Of a DNA stretch of 64,000 nucleotides, positions 17,791 through 26,419 are shown piece by piece. The stretch is taken from assembly GCA_038230415.1 (NCBI GenBank), contig JBBRNH010000004.1:58003-122002 (forward strand). The letters run 5' to 3'. How positions within the stretch are numbered: position 1 is the first letter of the stretch; every line of letters starts with the position of its first letter. The notes beneath the pieces were generated by a model. That model worked only from the letters and a program-made list of their open reading frames with translations, did not search any database and was not told the origin of the DNA. The position numbers and the translations under genes were made by a program. The DNA comes from JBBRNH01 sp038230415 (GTDB lineage: Bacteria; Bacteroidota; Bacteroidia; Cytophagales; Spirosomataceae).

Positions 17791-20118
17791 ATGAACCCAC
17801 AAGACACCAATAGTTTGAATCAGTTTTATACCGACCTACGGCAGCAGATTCTGGCCGCTATCGAAGCCGCCGACGATGGCGGTACGCAGGATGGCGAATT
17901 TACGGGTATCGTGCTGGAACAGTTGGCCGTGTTGAGCGGAGAAACTGAAAACGCCCGCGTCTGCGCCGACATCAAAGGCGATAAATTAGGCCGGACGCTT
18001 CACAAAATTGATGGCTACGCCCTAAGTGAAAACGCCGAACATCTCGATCTTTTCATCAGCATTTACCGCGACTATGACCAGCCCGAACGGTTGACACAGC
18101 CCGAAGTGACAACGGCCTTCAATCAGGTGAAACGCTTTCTCAACAACGCCGTGAAAGGGTACTGGCACGAGATGGACGAATCGGAACCGGCCTATGATTT
18201 TGCCCGCGAACTGCACAAAAACGGCCAGAACCTCGTTAGAGCGCGGTTATTTTTGCTTACCAATCAGCAATGCAACACCGCACCACCCGAAAATGAATCG
18301 CTGAGAACAACTACGCTCGACGTGTTGCTGACCCATACCATTGTTGACATCCGGGCGTTGGAACGGCTCAACCTGCGGGGCGAACCTGACCCCATTACGA
18401 TTGACTTTGCGGCCCGTTTTGGTAAACCGTTACCCTGTTTAAGCGTTCCGGTTGAGAACGAAACGTATCAATCTTACTTAGCCATTATCCCCGGCGATTT
18501 TTTGTCGGATATATACGAGGAATATGGCTCGCGGCTACTCGAACTGAACGTGCGGTCGTTTTTGCAGTTCACGGTGGGCGTAAACCGGGGCATCCGCACT
18601 ACTATCCTGAACGAACCGGCCATGTTTCTGGCCTACAATAACGGTATTGCGGCCACTGCCGAATCGGTCGAATTAACCGATAGCGGACAGCATATCAAGG
18701 CTCTGGTTGGTTTGCAGATTGTGAATGGCGGGCAAACAACGGCCAGCATTTTTTATGCCCGGCGCAAAGACAAAGCTGACGTGAGCCAGATTTTTGTGCA
18801 GATGAAACTCTCGGTCGTGAAATCGCATGAGCATTTCGGCGAAATCGTGAACAACATTTCGCGCTTTGCCAACAGCCAAAACAAGGTTTCTGATTCTGAT
18901 TTGAGCGCGAACAGCCCGTTTCATATCGAGGTCGAAAAACTATCGCGCAGCATCTGGACACCGCAGCAGCCCGGCCAGTCGGGTCAAACGCACTGGTTTT
19001 TTGAGCGGGCGCGGGCGCAGTACAAAAACGCGCTGGCCCGTGAGTTTACGCCTGCGCGCAAAAAAGCCTTTGAGGTGCTGAACCCCAAAAAACAGCTTTT
19101 CGTGAAGGAAGAGTTAGCCAAGTTCGTCAACGTCTGGAACCGGCTTCCGTGGCACGTGGTACGCGGTAATCAGAAAAACTATGTTGAGTTTATGAAAGCA
19201 CTGAAAGCCAAAGAGATGCAGCCCGGCAACGTTTTTTTTGAAGACAGCATTGCTAAAGCCATCCTGTTTCGGTCGGCAGAAAACCTGTATGGCCGCAGAC
19301 CCAATGCCATCGGCGATTTGCGGTACTTGACCGTACCCTACGCACTGGCCTGGCTTAGTAAAGCCACGAATGACACACTTGACCTGTACAAAATATGGAA
19401 ACGACAGTGCATTTCTGACGGACTTAGTCGGTTACTTTATAACCTGATGGTGGGTGTTGAGCGATTTATCAAAACCAACGCACCCGGTTCGCTTTATGGC
19501 GAATGGGCCAAAAGGGAAGACTGCTGGAAGGCTGTAGCGGGGCAACAGTCTTTTCCGGGCGTTGATTTATCGCTGTTAATAAACGACCGGACAGACCCGG
19601 CCAAACAACCGCTCCGCAAAACCCTGACCGACGAGGACACCGCACAGGAACTGCTCCGCGAACAAGACAATTGGCTCCGTAGCGTTTCGGCGGCCACGTG
19701 GCAAACCGTTAGCGAATGGGGCAAAACAGATGACCGCCTGACTTACCATCAGCGGACAATGGCGCTGGCCGTTGGTGATAAAGTCAAGAAACCAAACAGC
19801 CAGTTTACGGATTCGGAACGGCAAGCCGGGCAGTTCTTGCTGGAATTAATTATGAAAAAAGCCCCGGACATACTTCGGCAAACCGACGAACCCGAACCTG
19901 TTGCTGCTGGTGAACCAGATACCGAACTCATTGTCTCGGTAGAGTTGGTACAACAAGCCGTGGCTTTCGATAAACGGCGACGGATTCTGGCCGTGAAATC
20001 GCACCTACAACTAAAAGACATTGCCGAGGGCCGAAAAACCCTGAACACCTACACACTACCGTTTGCTAAAGAAAAGATCAACTTTCTACTGACACGGGGA
20101 TTTGAGTTCAAGCAGTAA
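17791..20118 (+). CDS. AIPR-family (abortive phage infection-like) protein
   Basis: The ATG at 17791 gives 775 residues. A TTG two codons upstream is the alternative. The AIPR core is visible at about residues 240-400: FLQFTVGVNRGIRTTILNEP, MFLAYNNGIAATAESVELT, then GLQIVNGGQTTASIFYA. VVKSHEHFGEIVNNISRFAN and QNKVSDSDLSANSPFHIEV follow. AIPR proteins are associated with phage resistance and often accompany Z1 and DUF4420 genes. The molecular activity is not established. The remaining C-terminal half is less conserved and holds no domain I recognise. Confidence 0.83.
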   Translation: MNPQDTNSLNQFYTDLRQQILAAIEAADDGGTQDGEFTGIVLEQLAVLSGETENARVCADIKGDKLGRTLHKIDGYALSENAEHLDLFISIYRDYDQPERLTQPEVTTAFNQVKRFLNNAVKGYWHEMDESEPAYDFARELHKNGQNLVRARLFLLTNQQCNTAPPENESLRTTTLDVLLTHTIVDIRALERLNLRGEPDPITIDFAARFGKPLPCLSVPVENETYQSYLAIIPGDFLSDIYEEYGSRLLELNVRSFLQFTVGVNRGIRTTILNEPAMFLAYNNGIAATAESVELTDSGQHIKALVGLQIVNGGQTTASIFYARRKDKADVSQIFVQMKLSVVKSHEHFGEIVNNISRFANSQNKVSDSDLSANSPFHIEVEKLSRSIWTPQQPGQSGQTHWFFERARAQYKNALAREFTPARKKAFEVLNPKKQLFVKEELAKFVNVWNRLPWHVVRGNQKNYVEFMKALKAKEMQPGNVFFEDSIAKAILFRSAENLYGRRPNAIGDLRYLTVPYALAWLSKATNDTLDLYKIWKRQCISDGLSRLLYNLMVGVERFIKTNAPGSLYGEWAKREDCWKAVAGQQSFPGVDLSLLINDRTDPAKQPLRKTLTDEDTAQELLREQDNWLRSVSAATWQTVSEWGKTDDRLTYHQRTMALAVGDKVKKPNSQFTDSERQAGQFLLELIMKKAPDILRQTDEPEPVAAGEPDTELIVSVELVQQAVAFDKRRRILAVKSHLQLKDIAEGRKTLNTYTLPFAKEKINFLLTRGFEFKQ

Positions 20119-20120
20119 TC

Positions 20121-22586
20121 CTACTTCCCCCGCCCGCCCCGCCGGTTCTGGCCTTTTGGGGCCGGGCCTTTGGTGCGCTTGCTTTCGTCGCCCGTTGCCT
20201 TGCGCCCACCGCCCGCTGCGGCTGGTTTGCGGCCCGCTGCCGACGAAGAGGACGATGCGGCTCCGGCTCGTGACGAACCTTTCGGGGCCACCGCCGAACG
20301 GTTTATCCGCTCGCCGGTTGGCACAGATTCACTCCGGCGATGCCCGCCCGTACCCGACGCAATACGCTGACCGTCAGCACTCACCAAAAAGAAGTCCATG
20401 CTTCGGCGGCTCAGGTTGGTTTCTTTGAGTTTCACCGTCAGGGTATCGCCAAAGGTGAACATCCGCTTGCTGCGCTGCCCGACAACGCGGTAATTCTCGC
20501 GGTCGTACTCGTAGTAATCGCCGGGGAGGTCGGTCATGCGGATCAATCCTTCGCAACTGTTTTCGGTGATTTCCACGAAAATTCCGAACTCGGTCACGCC
20601 CGAAATCACGCCCGCAAACGCCTGATCTTTGTCAATCCGGCTCATAAATTCCACCTGTTTGTATTTGATACTGGCGCGTTCGGCATCGGTGGCCCGGCGT
20701 TCCTGCTCCGACGATGTTCGGCAGAGAGCCTCGTATTGGTCACGGTCTGCCGGTTTGCCTTTATCTAAATAGTGCTGCAAAAGCCGGTGCGCCATCATGT
20801 CGGGGTAGCGACGGATGGGTGACGTGAAGTGCGAATACCGCCGAAACGCCAGCCCGAAGTGGCCCAGATCATCAGTGCTATACCGGGCTTTCGCCATCGT
20901 TCTCACGGCCAACTGTTGCAACAGGTTTTGCTCCGGCTTGCCCTCAATGCTGTCCATGAACCGGTTCATGGCGTTGGCGATGTGCTTCGGATCCTCTAAG
21001 TTTAGTTTGTAACCCAACCGTTTGGCAAACGCCGAGAGGTTATGCAGCCGTTCTTCGTCGGGGTTTTCATGAACCCGATACACCATCGTGTTCGTGGGCG
21101 ACAGCGTATGCACAAATTCGGCCACGCGCTTGTTGGCAAGGAGCATAAACTCTTCGATGAGTTTGTTGGTGTCCTGCCTGATTTTGGGATATACGCCGAG
21201 TGGCACCCCGTTTTGGTCGAGCCTGAATTTCACCTCAACGGTATCGAAATTAATGGCTCCGTTTTTAAACCGAACATCGCGCAGTTTGTAGGCTAACTGA
21301 TTCAGCAACAACAGTTCATCGTGATAATCGCCCGCGCCCCGGTTCAGGATTTCCTGGGCTTCTTCGTAGCTAAACCGCCGGTCAGAGTGAATAGCGGTGC
21401 GGCCAAACCACTCCTTTACAATAGCCCCGTCCGGGGTGAGGTCAAACACCGCCGAGAATGTCAGTTTGTCTTCATTGGGCCGTAGTGAGCATAGGTTGTT
21501 CGACAATTTTTCGGGTAGCATCGGCACCACCCGGTCAACCAAATAGACCGATGTAGCCCGGCGTTGGGCTTCGGTTTCTAAGGCCGAGCCGGGCCGGACG
21601 TAGTGCGTCACATCGGCGATATGCACTCCGATTTCGTAGTTGCCGTTGTCTAAATACCTGACTGACAAGGCATCATCAAAATCTTTGGCATCAACCGGGT
21701 CAATCGTAAATGTAGTTACGTCGCGCATATCGCGCCGGTTGGCGAGGTCGGCGGGCAAAATTTGGGGCGAAATCGCTTCTGATTCGCGTTCGACTTCTGC
21801 CGGAAAATCAAGCGGCAGGCCAAACTCGGCCAGAATCGCGTGCATCTCGGTGTTGTTCTGCCCGGCCACGCCCAACACGGTAATCACTTCGCCTTCGAGA
21901 CCGCTTTTTGCCCGGCCATCGGGGTATTTGGTCAGTTTCACAATGACTTTATCCCCGTCTTTAGCTCCGCCGAGTTTGTCGCTGCTGATGTGAATATCTT
22001 CGTAAAACTTGCGGCTGTCCGGTACTACAAACCCGTAGGTCGGCCAGATTTCGATCCGACCCACCACTTCGGGGCGGCCCCGGCTCACGATTTCAGCTAC
22101 CTTGCCTTCGTTTTTCCTTCCCCGGTTTCTTGAGTCGCTGTGTCGGGTGGCCCGAACGCGGTCGCCGTCAACGGCTCCGGCGAGGTCTTCGGTAGCTACC
22201 CAAATGTCGTTTTCGCGGTCTCCGCGAACGCCATTGGCCGTAGTCGGAATCACAAACGCGAATTTCTGATTTACGTGGTCAACCACACCCTCAATGGTAC
22301 TGATGGCTTCATTGGCGTGGTAGGCTCCGTCGGCTTGTCGGGTAAGCACACCTTCTTCGGTGAGTTCGGCAAGTAAGCCGCGCATAATCAGGCTCATACG
22401 CCGGTCAGTGACATCGAAATGGGTAAAAATCTCGTCTTGCGAGAATGATTCATGGTTGTTAATCTGCAAAAAAGCCGCGAGGTCGTTTTTCAGTTCGTCT
22501 AAAAAATCGCCCGCCTGTTTGGGGCGACTTTCGGTGCTTTGCCCCTGTTTGCGGGGCCGGTTGTATTCGTTTTTTTGTTGCTTCAT
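20121..22586 (-). CDS. rnr: Ribonuclease R
   Basis: The ATG at 22586 gives 821 residues. An upstream ATG at 22607 sits in a repeat and is rejected. Domains in order: N-terminal winged helix (QDEIFTHFDVTDRRMSLIMR), cold-shock domains at about residues 70-230, and the RNB catalytic domain with FTIDPVDAKDFDDALSV near residue 290, carrying the metal-binding aspartates. An S1 domain follows near residue 650 (FAGVISGVTEFGIFVEI), then a basic Gly/Arg/Lys tail. It degrades structured RNA 3' to 5'. It is convergent with the AIPR gene, only 2 bp apart. Confidence 0.95.
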   Translation of the reverse strand: MKQQKNEYNRPRKQGQSTESRPKQAGDFLDELKNDLAAFLQINNHESFSQDEIFTHFDVTDRRMSLIMRGLLAELTEEGVLTRQADGAYHANEAISTIEGVVDHVNQKFAFVIPTTANGVRGDRENDIWVATEDLAGAVDGDRVRATRHSDSRNRGRKNEGKVAEIVSRGRPEVVGRIEIWPTYGFVVPDSRKFYEDIHISSDKLGGAKDGDKVIVKLTKYPDGRAKSGLEGEVITVLGVAGQNNTEMHAILAEFGLPLDFPAEVERESEAISPQILPADLANRRDMRDVTTFTIDPVDAKDFDDALSVRYLDNGNYEIGVHIADVTHYVRPGSALETEAQRRATSVYLVDRVVPMLPEKLSNNLCSLRPNEDKLTFSAVFDLTPDGAIVKEWFGRTAIHSDRRFSYEEAQEILNRGAGDYHDELLLLNQLAYKLRDVRFKNGAINFDTVEVKFRLDQNGVPLGVYPKIRQDTNKLIEEFMLLANKRVAEFVHTLSPTNTMVYRVHENPDEERLHNLSAFAKRLGYKLNLEDPKHIANAMNRFMDSIEGKPEQNLLQQLAVRTMAKARYSTDDLGHFGLAFRRYSHFTSPIRRYPDMMAHRLLQHYLDKGKPADRDQYEALCRTSSEQERRATDAERASIKYKQVEFMSRIDKDQAFAGVISGVTEFGIFVEITENSCEGLIRMTDLPGDYYEYDRENYRVVGQRSKRMFTFGDTLTVKLKETNLSRRSMDFFLVSADGQRIASGTGGHRRSESVPTGERINRSAVAPKGSSRAGAASSSSSAAGRKPAAAGGGRKATGDESKRTKGPAPKGQNRRGGRGK

Positions 22587-22589
22587 GTT

Positions 22590-22660
22590 AGTAATGCAGA
22601 GTTGCACTCCGCAGTGGATAACGTAGTTCTTTTGATTGCGGAGTGCAACTCCGCACTACT
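22590..22660. repeat. Inverted repeat with GCGGAGTTGCACTCCGC core
   Basis: Arms 22590-22615 and 22635-22660 match as reverse complements at 23 of 26 positions around a 19-nt spacer. Each arm is itself nearly palindromic. It fills the gap between the exonuclease stop and the rnr start. Confidence 0.85.
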
Positions 22661-22663
22661 TTC

Positions 22664-23410
22664 TCACACCGCCCAGTCGGTCTGAACAATATGGTTTTCG
22701 TCAACGGCGGGCGCACCCACCATGCGCAGATACACCTGCACGAGCATCGCAATCGAGTCGCGGGTGTACTGCCTGATTTTGGTCAAATCCCGATCCTGAT
22801 AATAAATCAGGCTCGTTTGGTCGCCGGTCCAGTCGAGGGGTTTGGCTGGCACGTTGAGGGTTGCGGCCAGCAGATCGAGCGGCACAAAATGGCGGCTTTC
22901 GCCAAATCGCCACCGTTCAAGCGTATCCTGATGCGGAATATCCCAAGGTTTCTTACCGGCGAGTTGCAGCGCATTCGGCAGCGGAAACCCGTTGACCATC
23001 AGCCGTCTGCATACATACGGGAAATCAAATTCTTTGCCGTTGTGGGCGCAGAGAACTAATTCATTCGGTGGGTAACGGTTCACAATCTGGGCGAATTCGT
23101 CAAGAACAATTCGTTCGTCATGGTCGGCAATGGTTTTGATTTTCAGGTACGGCTGATCCGAATCGTCCCAATACAGCCCCCCAACGCCGATGCAGATAAC
23201 TTTGCCAAACTCGGCGTAATAGGAAGCCCGGTTGTCATACCAGTCAGAAACCGTCCAGTTTTCATCGCTGCGGAAGTAGGCCGCTTTTTGTTCCCATTGC
23301 CGTTTCAAACGCGGGTCAACTTTCTCAAACGCGGGTTCGGCAGCAACCGTTTTGAGGTCAATAAAGAGCAGATTTTTGAGTTTGCGTTTCCAGGGAATGG
23401 GTTGTTGCAT
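22664..23410 (-). CDS. DnaQ/PolB-like 3'-5' exonuclease homologue, probably inactive
   Basis: The 248-residue protein matches the stand-alone PolB-exonuclease-like family (DNA_pol_B_exo2). Exo II is intact in LVLCAHNGKEFDFPYVCRRL near residue 125, and the central HFVPLDLLAATLNVP is typical. Exo I reads LLFIDLKTVAA near residue 18, where D-x-E is expected, so Lys replaces the metal-binding Glu. The Exo III region reads IRQYTRDSIAML, where a Tyr-x3-Asp pattern is expected, so the last Asp appears to be Ser. If the alignment is right, two catalytic carboxylates are lost. It would then be a non-catalytic nucleic-acid-binding protein. The start is the ATG at 23410. Confidence 0.75.
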   Translation of the reverse strand: MQQPIPWKRKLKNLLFIDLKTVAAEPAFEKVDPRLKRQWEQKAAYFRSDENWTVSDWYDNRASYYAEFGKVICIGVGGLYWDDSDQPYLKIKTIADHDERIVLDEFAQIVNRYPPNELVLCAHNGKEFDFPYVCRRLMVNGFPLPNALQLAGKKPWDIPHQDTLERWRFGESRHFVPLDLLAATLNVPAKPLDWTGDQTSLIYYQDRDLTKIRQYTRDSIAMLVQVYLRMVGAPAVDENHIVQTDWAV

Positions 23411-23428
23411 TAGGTCGGTCGGGTTCTG

Positions 23429-23839
23429 TTAATCATGTAAAATCCCGTCAAGCCAGCCTAAGGCCGGAATCTGAATCAGGTTTTCTTCAACGATGCTATC
23501 CGGCACGAAAATAAACTTTTTGTCGAAAATCTGTTCACCGATAAAATAGCTCACCCAGTATTGGTTGTTCAGATGAAACACATCGGGCATGATTGACTCG
23601 ACCACTTCGTACTGTCCCGGTTCTACGTTCAGAAAAAAATGCCTGAGTGTGGAGGTCTTTTGTGATTCAGTTCCTTTTTCGCCGTAGCCGTGTGAGGTCA
23701 CAAAAACCGTGTGAATCGGCACATCGTTCTGGTTAATCAGAAACACCTGCCAGTCATAACCACCCGACGGTTCATTTTCTTTCCGGGCAATTACCACCTG
23801 AACGCCCTCAACGGGTAAAAATTGAATGTCTTTCTTCAT
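23429..23839 (-). CDS. Conserved Bacteroidota protein of unknown function
   Basis: The ATG at 23839 gives 136 residues. The longer upstream frame reads through a palindromic repeat and is rejected. Characteristic stretches are MKKDIQFLPVEGVQVVIARK, VFVTSHGYGEKGTESQKTST and FHLNNQYWVSYFIGEQIFDK. The predicted fold is beta-rich and cytoplasmic, with no signal peptide or membrane segment. I know similar proteins as conserved hypotheticals in Bacteroidota. No function is assigned. It is 18 bp upstream of the exonuclease homologue in the same orientation and may share its transcript. Confidence 0.7.
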   Translation of the reverse strand: MKKDIQFLPVEGVQVVIARKENEPSGGYDWQVFLINQNDVPIHTVFVTSHGYGEKGTESQKTSTLRHFFLNVEPGQYEVVESIMPDVFHLNNQYWVSYFIGEQIFDKKFIFVPDSIVEENLIQIPALGWLDGILHD

Positions 23840-23845
23840 GGGTCT

Positions 23846-23957
23846 GTTTTTAACACAGAGGCACAGAGAATTCAGAGAGAACACGGAGGTCTTCTGTGTA
23901 CGCCAACTCAAAACCTCTGCGGTCTCTGTGAATTCTCTGTGCCTCTGTGTTAAAAAC
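23846..23957. repeat. Long inverted repeat with 35-bp arms
   Basis: Arms 23846-23880 and 23923-23957 are reverse complements at 34 of 35 positions around a 42-nt spacer. The arm core is ACACAGAGGCACAGAGAATTC. It occupies the gap between lipB and the downstream hypothetical gene. Confidence 0.92.
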
Positions 23958-23966
23958 TTCTTTGTG

Positions 23967-24683
23967 TTAAAATTTCATCTCAAATAACCGTCCCAATGCC
24001 TGCTGCACCCGGTTTTGCACCTCGGCCAGGTCAACGGTGCGGCCCAGTTCGGCCTGCATCGAGGTCACGGCTTTGCCGACGATGCCGCAGGGAACGATGT
24101 GGCTAAAATACGATAAATCTGTGTTGATGTTCAACGCAAACCCATGCATCGTTACCCAACGGCTGGCTTTCACACCCAACGCGCAAATTTTTCGGGGGCG
24201 CGAATCCCCTTCCTGATAATCTAACCAAACGCCAGTCAGTCCCGGAATCCGGCCCGCATCCAGCCTATAACCAGACATGGTTTGGATAATAGCTTCTTCG
24301 AGGAGCCGCATGTAGCGGTGAATGTCGGTGAAGAAATTGTCGAGGTCCAGAATCGGGTAGCCGACTAACTGACCGGGGCCATGAAACGTAATGTCTCCGC
24401 CCCGATTTATTTTGTGGTAGGTAGCACCGATGGTTTTCAGGAAGTTACCATCGGCCAGCAGGTGCGCTTCGTGGCCGCTTTTACCGAGGGTATAAACGGG
24501 CGGATGCTCACAGAAAAGCAGGTAGTTTGACGTTGGCAGTTGGTCAGTCTGATACCGATTCCGGTTGGCGATTTTCTCGGCGATAACCCCGGCGAAGAGC
24601 CGTTCCTGCTCGTTCCAGGCGGTTTGGTAATCAATCAGCCCCAATAGCTGCACCGTTACTTGTTTATTTGGGTGGGTGTTCAT
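23967..24683 (-). CDS. lipB: Octanoyl-[ACP]:protein N-octanoyltransferase
   Basis: The 238-residue protein has the LipB core: LLFCEHPPVYTLGKSGHEAH, then INRGGDITFHGPGQLVGYPI (RGGxxTxHGPGQ), the Lys in CALGVKASRWVTMHG, and the acyl-thioester Cys in IVPCGIVGKAVTSM. It transfers octanoate from acyl carrier protein to lipoyl domains, the first step of lipoate synthesis. The ATG at 24683 gives a normal length. The upstream small gene ends 12 bp before, so they may be co-transcribed. Confidence 0.95.
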   Translation of the reverse strand: MNTHPNKQVTVQLLGLIDYQTAWNEQERLFAGVIAEKIANRNRYQTDQLPTSNYLLFCEHPPVYTLGKSGHEAHLLADGNFLKTIGATYHKINRGGDITFHGPGQLVGYPILDLDNFFTDIHRYMRLLEEAIIQTMSGYRLDAGRIPGLTGVWLDYQEGDSRPRKICALGVKASRWVTMHGFALNINTDLSYFSHIVPCGIVGKAVTSMQAELGRTVDLAEVQNRVQQALGRLFEMKF

Positions 24684-24695
24684 CGTAGGCGGTTT

Positions 24696-24896
24696 TCATA
24701 CCTGACCCAGTTGCCTGAAGATAGCTTCCCGACTAATCGTTTCGGTCCGGTCGATCTTCCTGAGCAAAATAGCAAGTCCTAAGTCCTCTTGGTCATCATC
24801 TCCAAAAACAGTTGTGACAATATTCATTCGGCTCAACAAAGCTGAAATGAGTTCTAATTCGGCTTTGTCTTTTGGCGTAATCAGGAGTGATTGCAT
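24696..24896 (-). CDS. Small protein of unknown function, antitoxin-like
   Basis: The 66-residue protein MQSLLITPKDKAELELISAL has an amphipathic helical start and an acidic middle (VFGDDDQEDLGLAI). It resembles small Bacteroidota antitoxin-type proteins in size and composition, but no partner toxin is visible. The flank upstream (24897-25082) has no open gene. It could be an orphan antitoxin left when the neighbouring AT-rich island arrived. Function is not assigned. Confidence 0.45.
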   Translation of the reverse strand: MQSLLITPKDKAELELISALLSRMNIVTTVFGDDDQEDLGLAILLRKIDRTETISREAIFRQLGQV

Positions 24897-25042
24897 ACAG
24901 GTAAAACGTTGGTGATTGGCGCGTTTGCCAAGCTATAACGAAGTCGCTCGAAAGGGAATTATTGCTGTTCCTTTTTGCTCAACAACACGGAAACCAGGTG
25001 TAGGCGTTCAATGATACTGATTAGCGGGTTGATGGTTTATCG

Positions 25043-25070
25043 CCTTGTTATTCGAAGTGACATAACAAGG
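25043..25070 (-). terminator. Hairpin downstream of the nurA-like gene
   Basis: A perfect 9-bp stem (CCTTGTTAT / ATAACAAGG) with a 10-nt loop lies 13 nt beyond the stop of the NurA gene and may terminate the operon. The rest of 24897-25082 shows no gene. It is a candidate for one boundary of the AT-rich island. Confidence 0.45.
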
Positions 25071-25082
25071 ATTTTAGCTTCA

Positions 25083-26417
25083 TCACAATGTTCCTTTTTT
25101 TGCATCAGCAAAAAGTTCGAGTGTTTTCGCCGATGGATAAGTTGAAAGTGATGCAATTTTATTTGCAAGTTCGATTGGCAGTAATGCGCCTTCAAATTTA
25201 TTGCTTAGAATTTTCGGCAAAGTCGCCACAATATTTTTAAAATTTATCAGGTTAGTCTGGGATGGTTCTCTTACGAACTCTCCCCGCTGTCCTGTTGGAA
25301 CATTAATGACCATCTTGTGGTAATCATTCACTTTCACAAAAACTTTCGCTCCATAGTTGGTATCTGACCCATAAACCGCCGTCGTATTTTTGTGTTTGAT
25401 TTGTTCTTGGATATATTTATTATCAGGAATAAAACAACTACCAACTGGTGCTACATTTCCGATTAATTGCAAATGGTCAAAGAATTGGCCTGACTTTTCT
25501 TGCCCAATCATAGCCACATCAATTTTTTCAGATTTTGCAAATTCAAAGAATCGCCTAATAGGTGCAGAAAGCTTCGCCAACGTTGCCCGTAATGAAAGAG
25601 GGCCATCTTTAACGAACAAACAGTTTTTTAACACGTCTCTCTTCGTTTCCCAAAAGAAGCGGATAGGTGTAAATATCATTAATGTTTCACTTACAGCCAT
25701 GTAATCAGACGCAACTTGATTAGGTGCATAATCATCCGTCATGCCTTGATGTAGCCCAAAGATATCTGTAATGAAAATTTCTCCATTGCACTCAGGGCAA
25801 TTTCCTCGTTCTTCATCAAGTGGAAGTGTCGCAACATCTTTTTCGCAGTGAGGACAACCAAATTTTTCAAGTTCTGGTTTAGGCATATCAGACCATTTTT
25901 CAAAGGCAATCCATTTTAATGTTTCCATCATTGCACCTTCAAGAGAATCATTAAGGCCTTTATCTTTCACCGATTCAAATATTATTTCTCTTACCGCATC
26001 AAAGTTTGTTTTACCCTCTATATAAACGTTGCGTAATGGAAATGCAGTTGAATGATATAATGCAGATTCTTTCATCAAGTCACGCAATGCAAAAGGGTTT
26101 GGTGTGTCCTTATCGATTTTTGAAATCGCATATTGGTCAACCCGAAGTAATGCCGACTTAACAAATGCAATTGCTTTAAAAGGCGGATTAGGATTTTCAA
26201 TTATCTGTATTGAGCCATCAGTCGAAAAAATGATTTTCAACTCCTTTCCGTCCGTTGGAAGTGGTTCCCATCTTGATATACTTCCTGTATGTTCAACAAA
26301 TTCAGGATCGTTAAAACTCTTGCAAAGTTTTTGAACAAGTTCACTCTGGATCACCTCCAAATGTCCCAACTTGCTTGCTCTTTCGGGTGGAAGACGACTT
26401 CCTTGTTGGTATGGCAT
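25083..26417 (-). CDS. NurA-domain nuclease
   Basis: The 444-residue protein carries NurA signatures. The N-terminal metal-site motif is KIIFSTDGSIQII near residue 65, and the second is NCLFVKDGPLSLRATLAKLS near residue 270, followed by KIDVAMIGQEKSGQFFDHL. Inserted near residues 190-225 is a zinc-ribbon-like pair, CPHCEKDV and CPECNGE. In archaea, NurA works with the HerA translocase in DNA end resection. Here the HerA gene ends 2 bp upstream of this start, so the two are surely one operon. The AT-rich composition differs strongly from the flanking genes and suggests acquisition by transfer. The role may be in phage or plasmid defence, which is inference. Confidence 0.8.
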   Translation of the reverse strand: MPYQQGSRLPPERASKLGHLEVIQSELVQKLCKSFNDPEFVEHTGSISRWEPLPTDGKELKIIFSTDGSIQIIENPNPPFKAIAFVKSALLRVDQYAISKIDKDTPNPFALRDLMKESALYHSTAFPLRNVYIEGKTNFDAVREIIFESVKDKGLNDSLEGAMMETLKWIAFEKWSDMPKPELEKFGCPHCEKDVATLPLDEERGNCPECNGEIFITDIFGLHQGMTDDYAPNQVASDYMAVSETLMIFTPIRFFWETKRDVLKNCLFVKDGPLSLRATLAKLSAPIRRFFEFAKSEKIDVAMIGQEKSGQFFDHLQLIGNVAPVGSCFIPDNKYIQEQIKHKNTTAVYGSDTNYGAKVFVKVNDYHKMVINVPTGQRGEFVREPSQTNLINFKNIVATLPKILSNKFEGALLPIELANKIASLSTYPSAKTLELFADAKKGTL

Positions 26418-26419
26418 AG

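Noticed and set aside
24897..25082. Attachment site or integrase remnant at the island edge
   Set aside because: No tRNA, integrase or convincing direct repeat shared with the other edge could be seen by eye.
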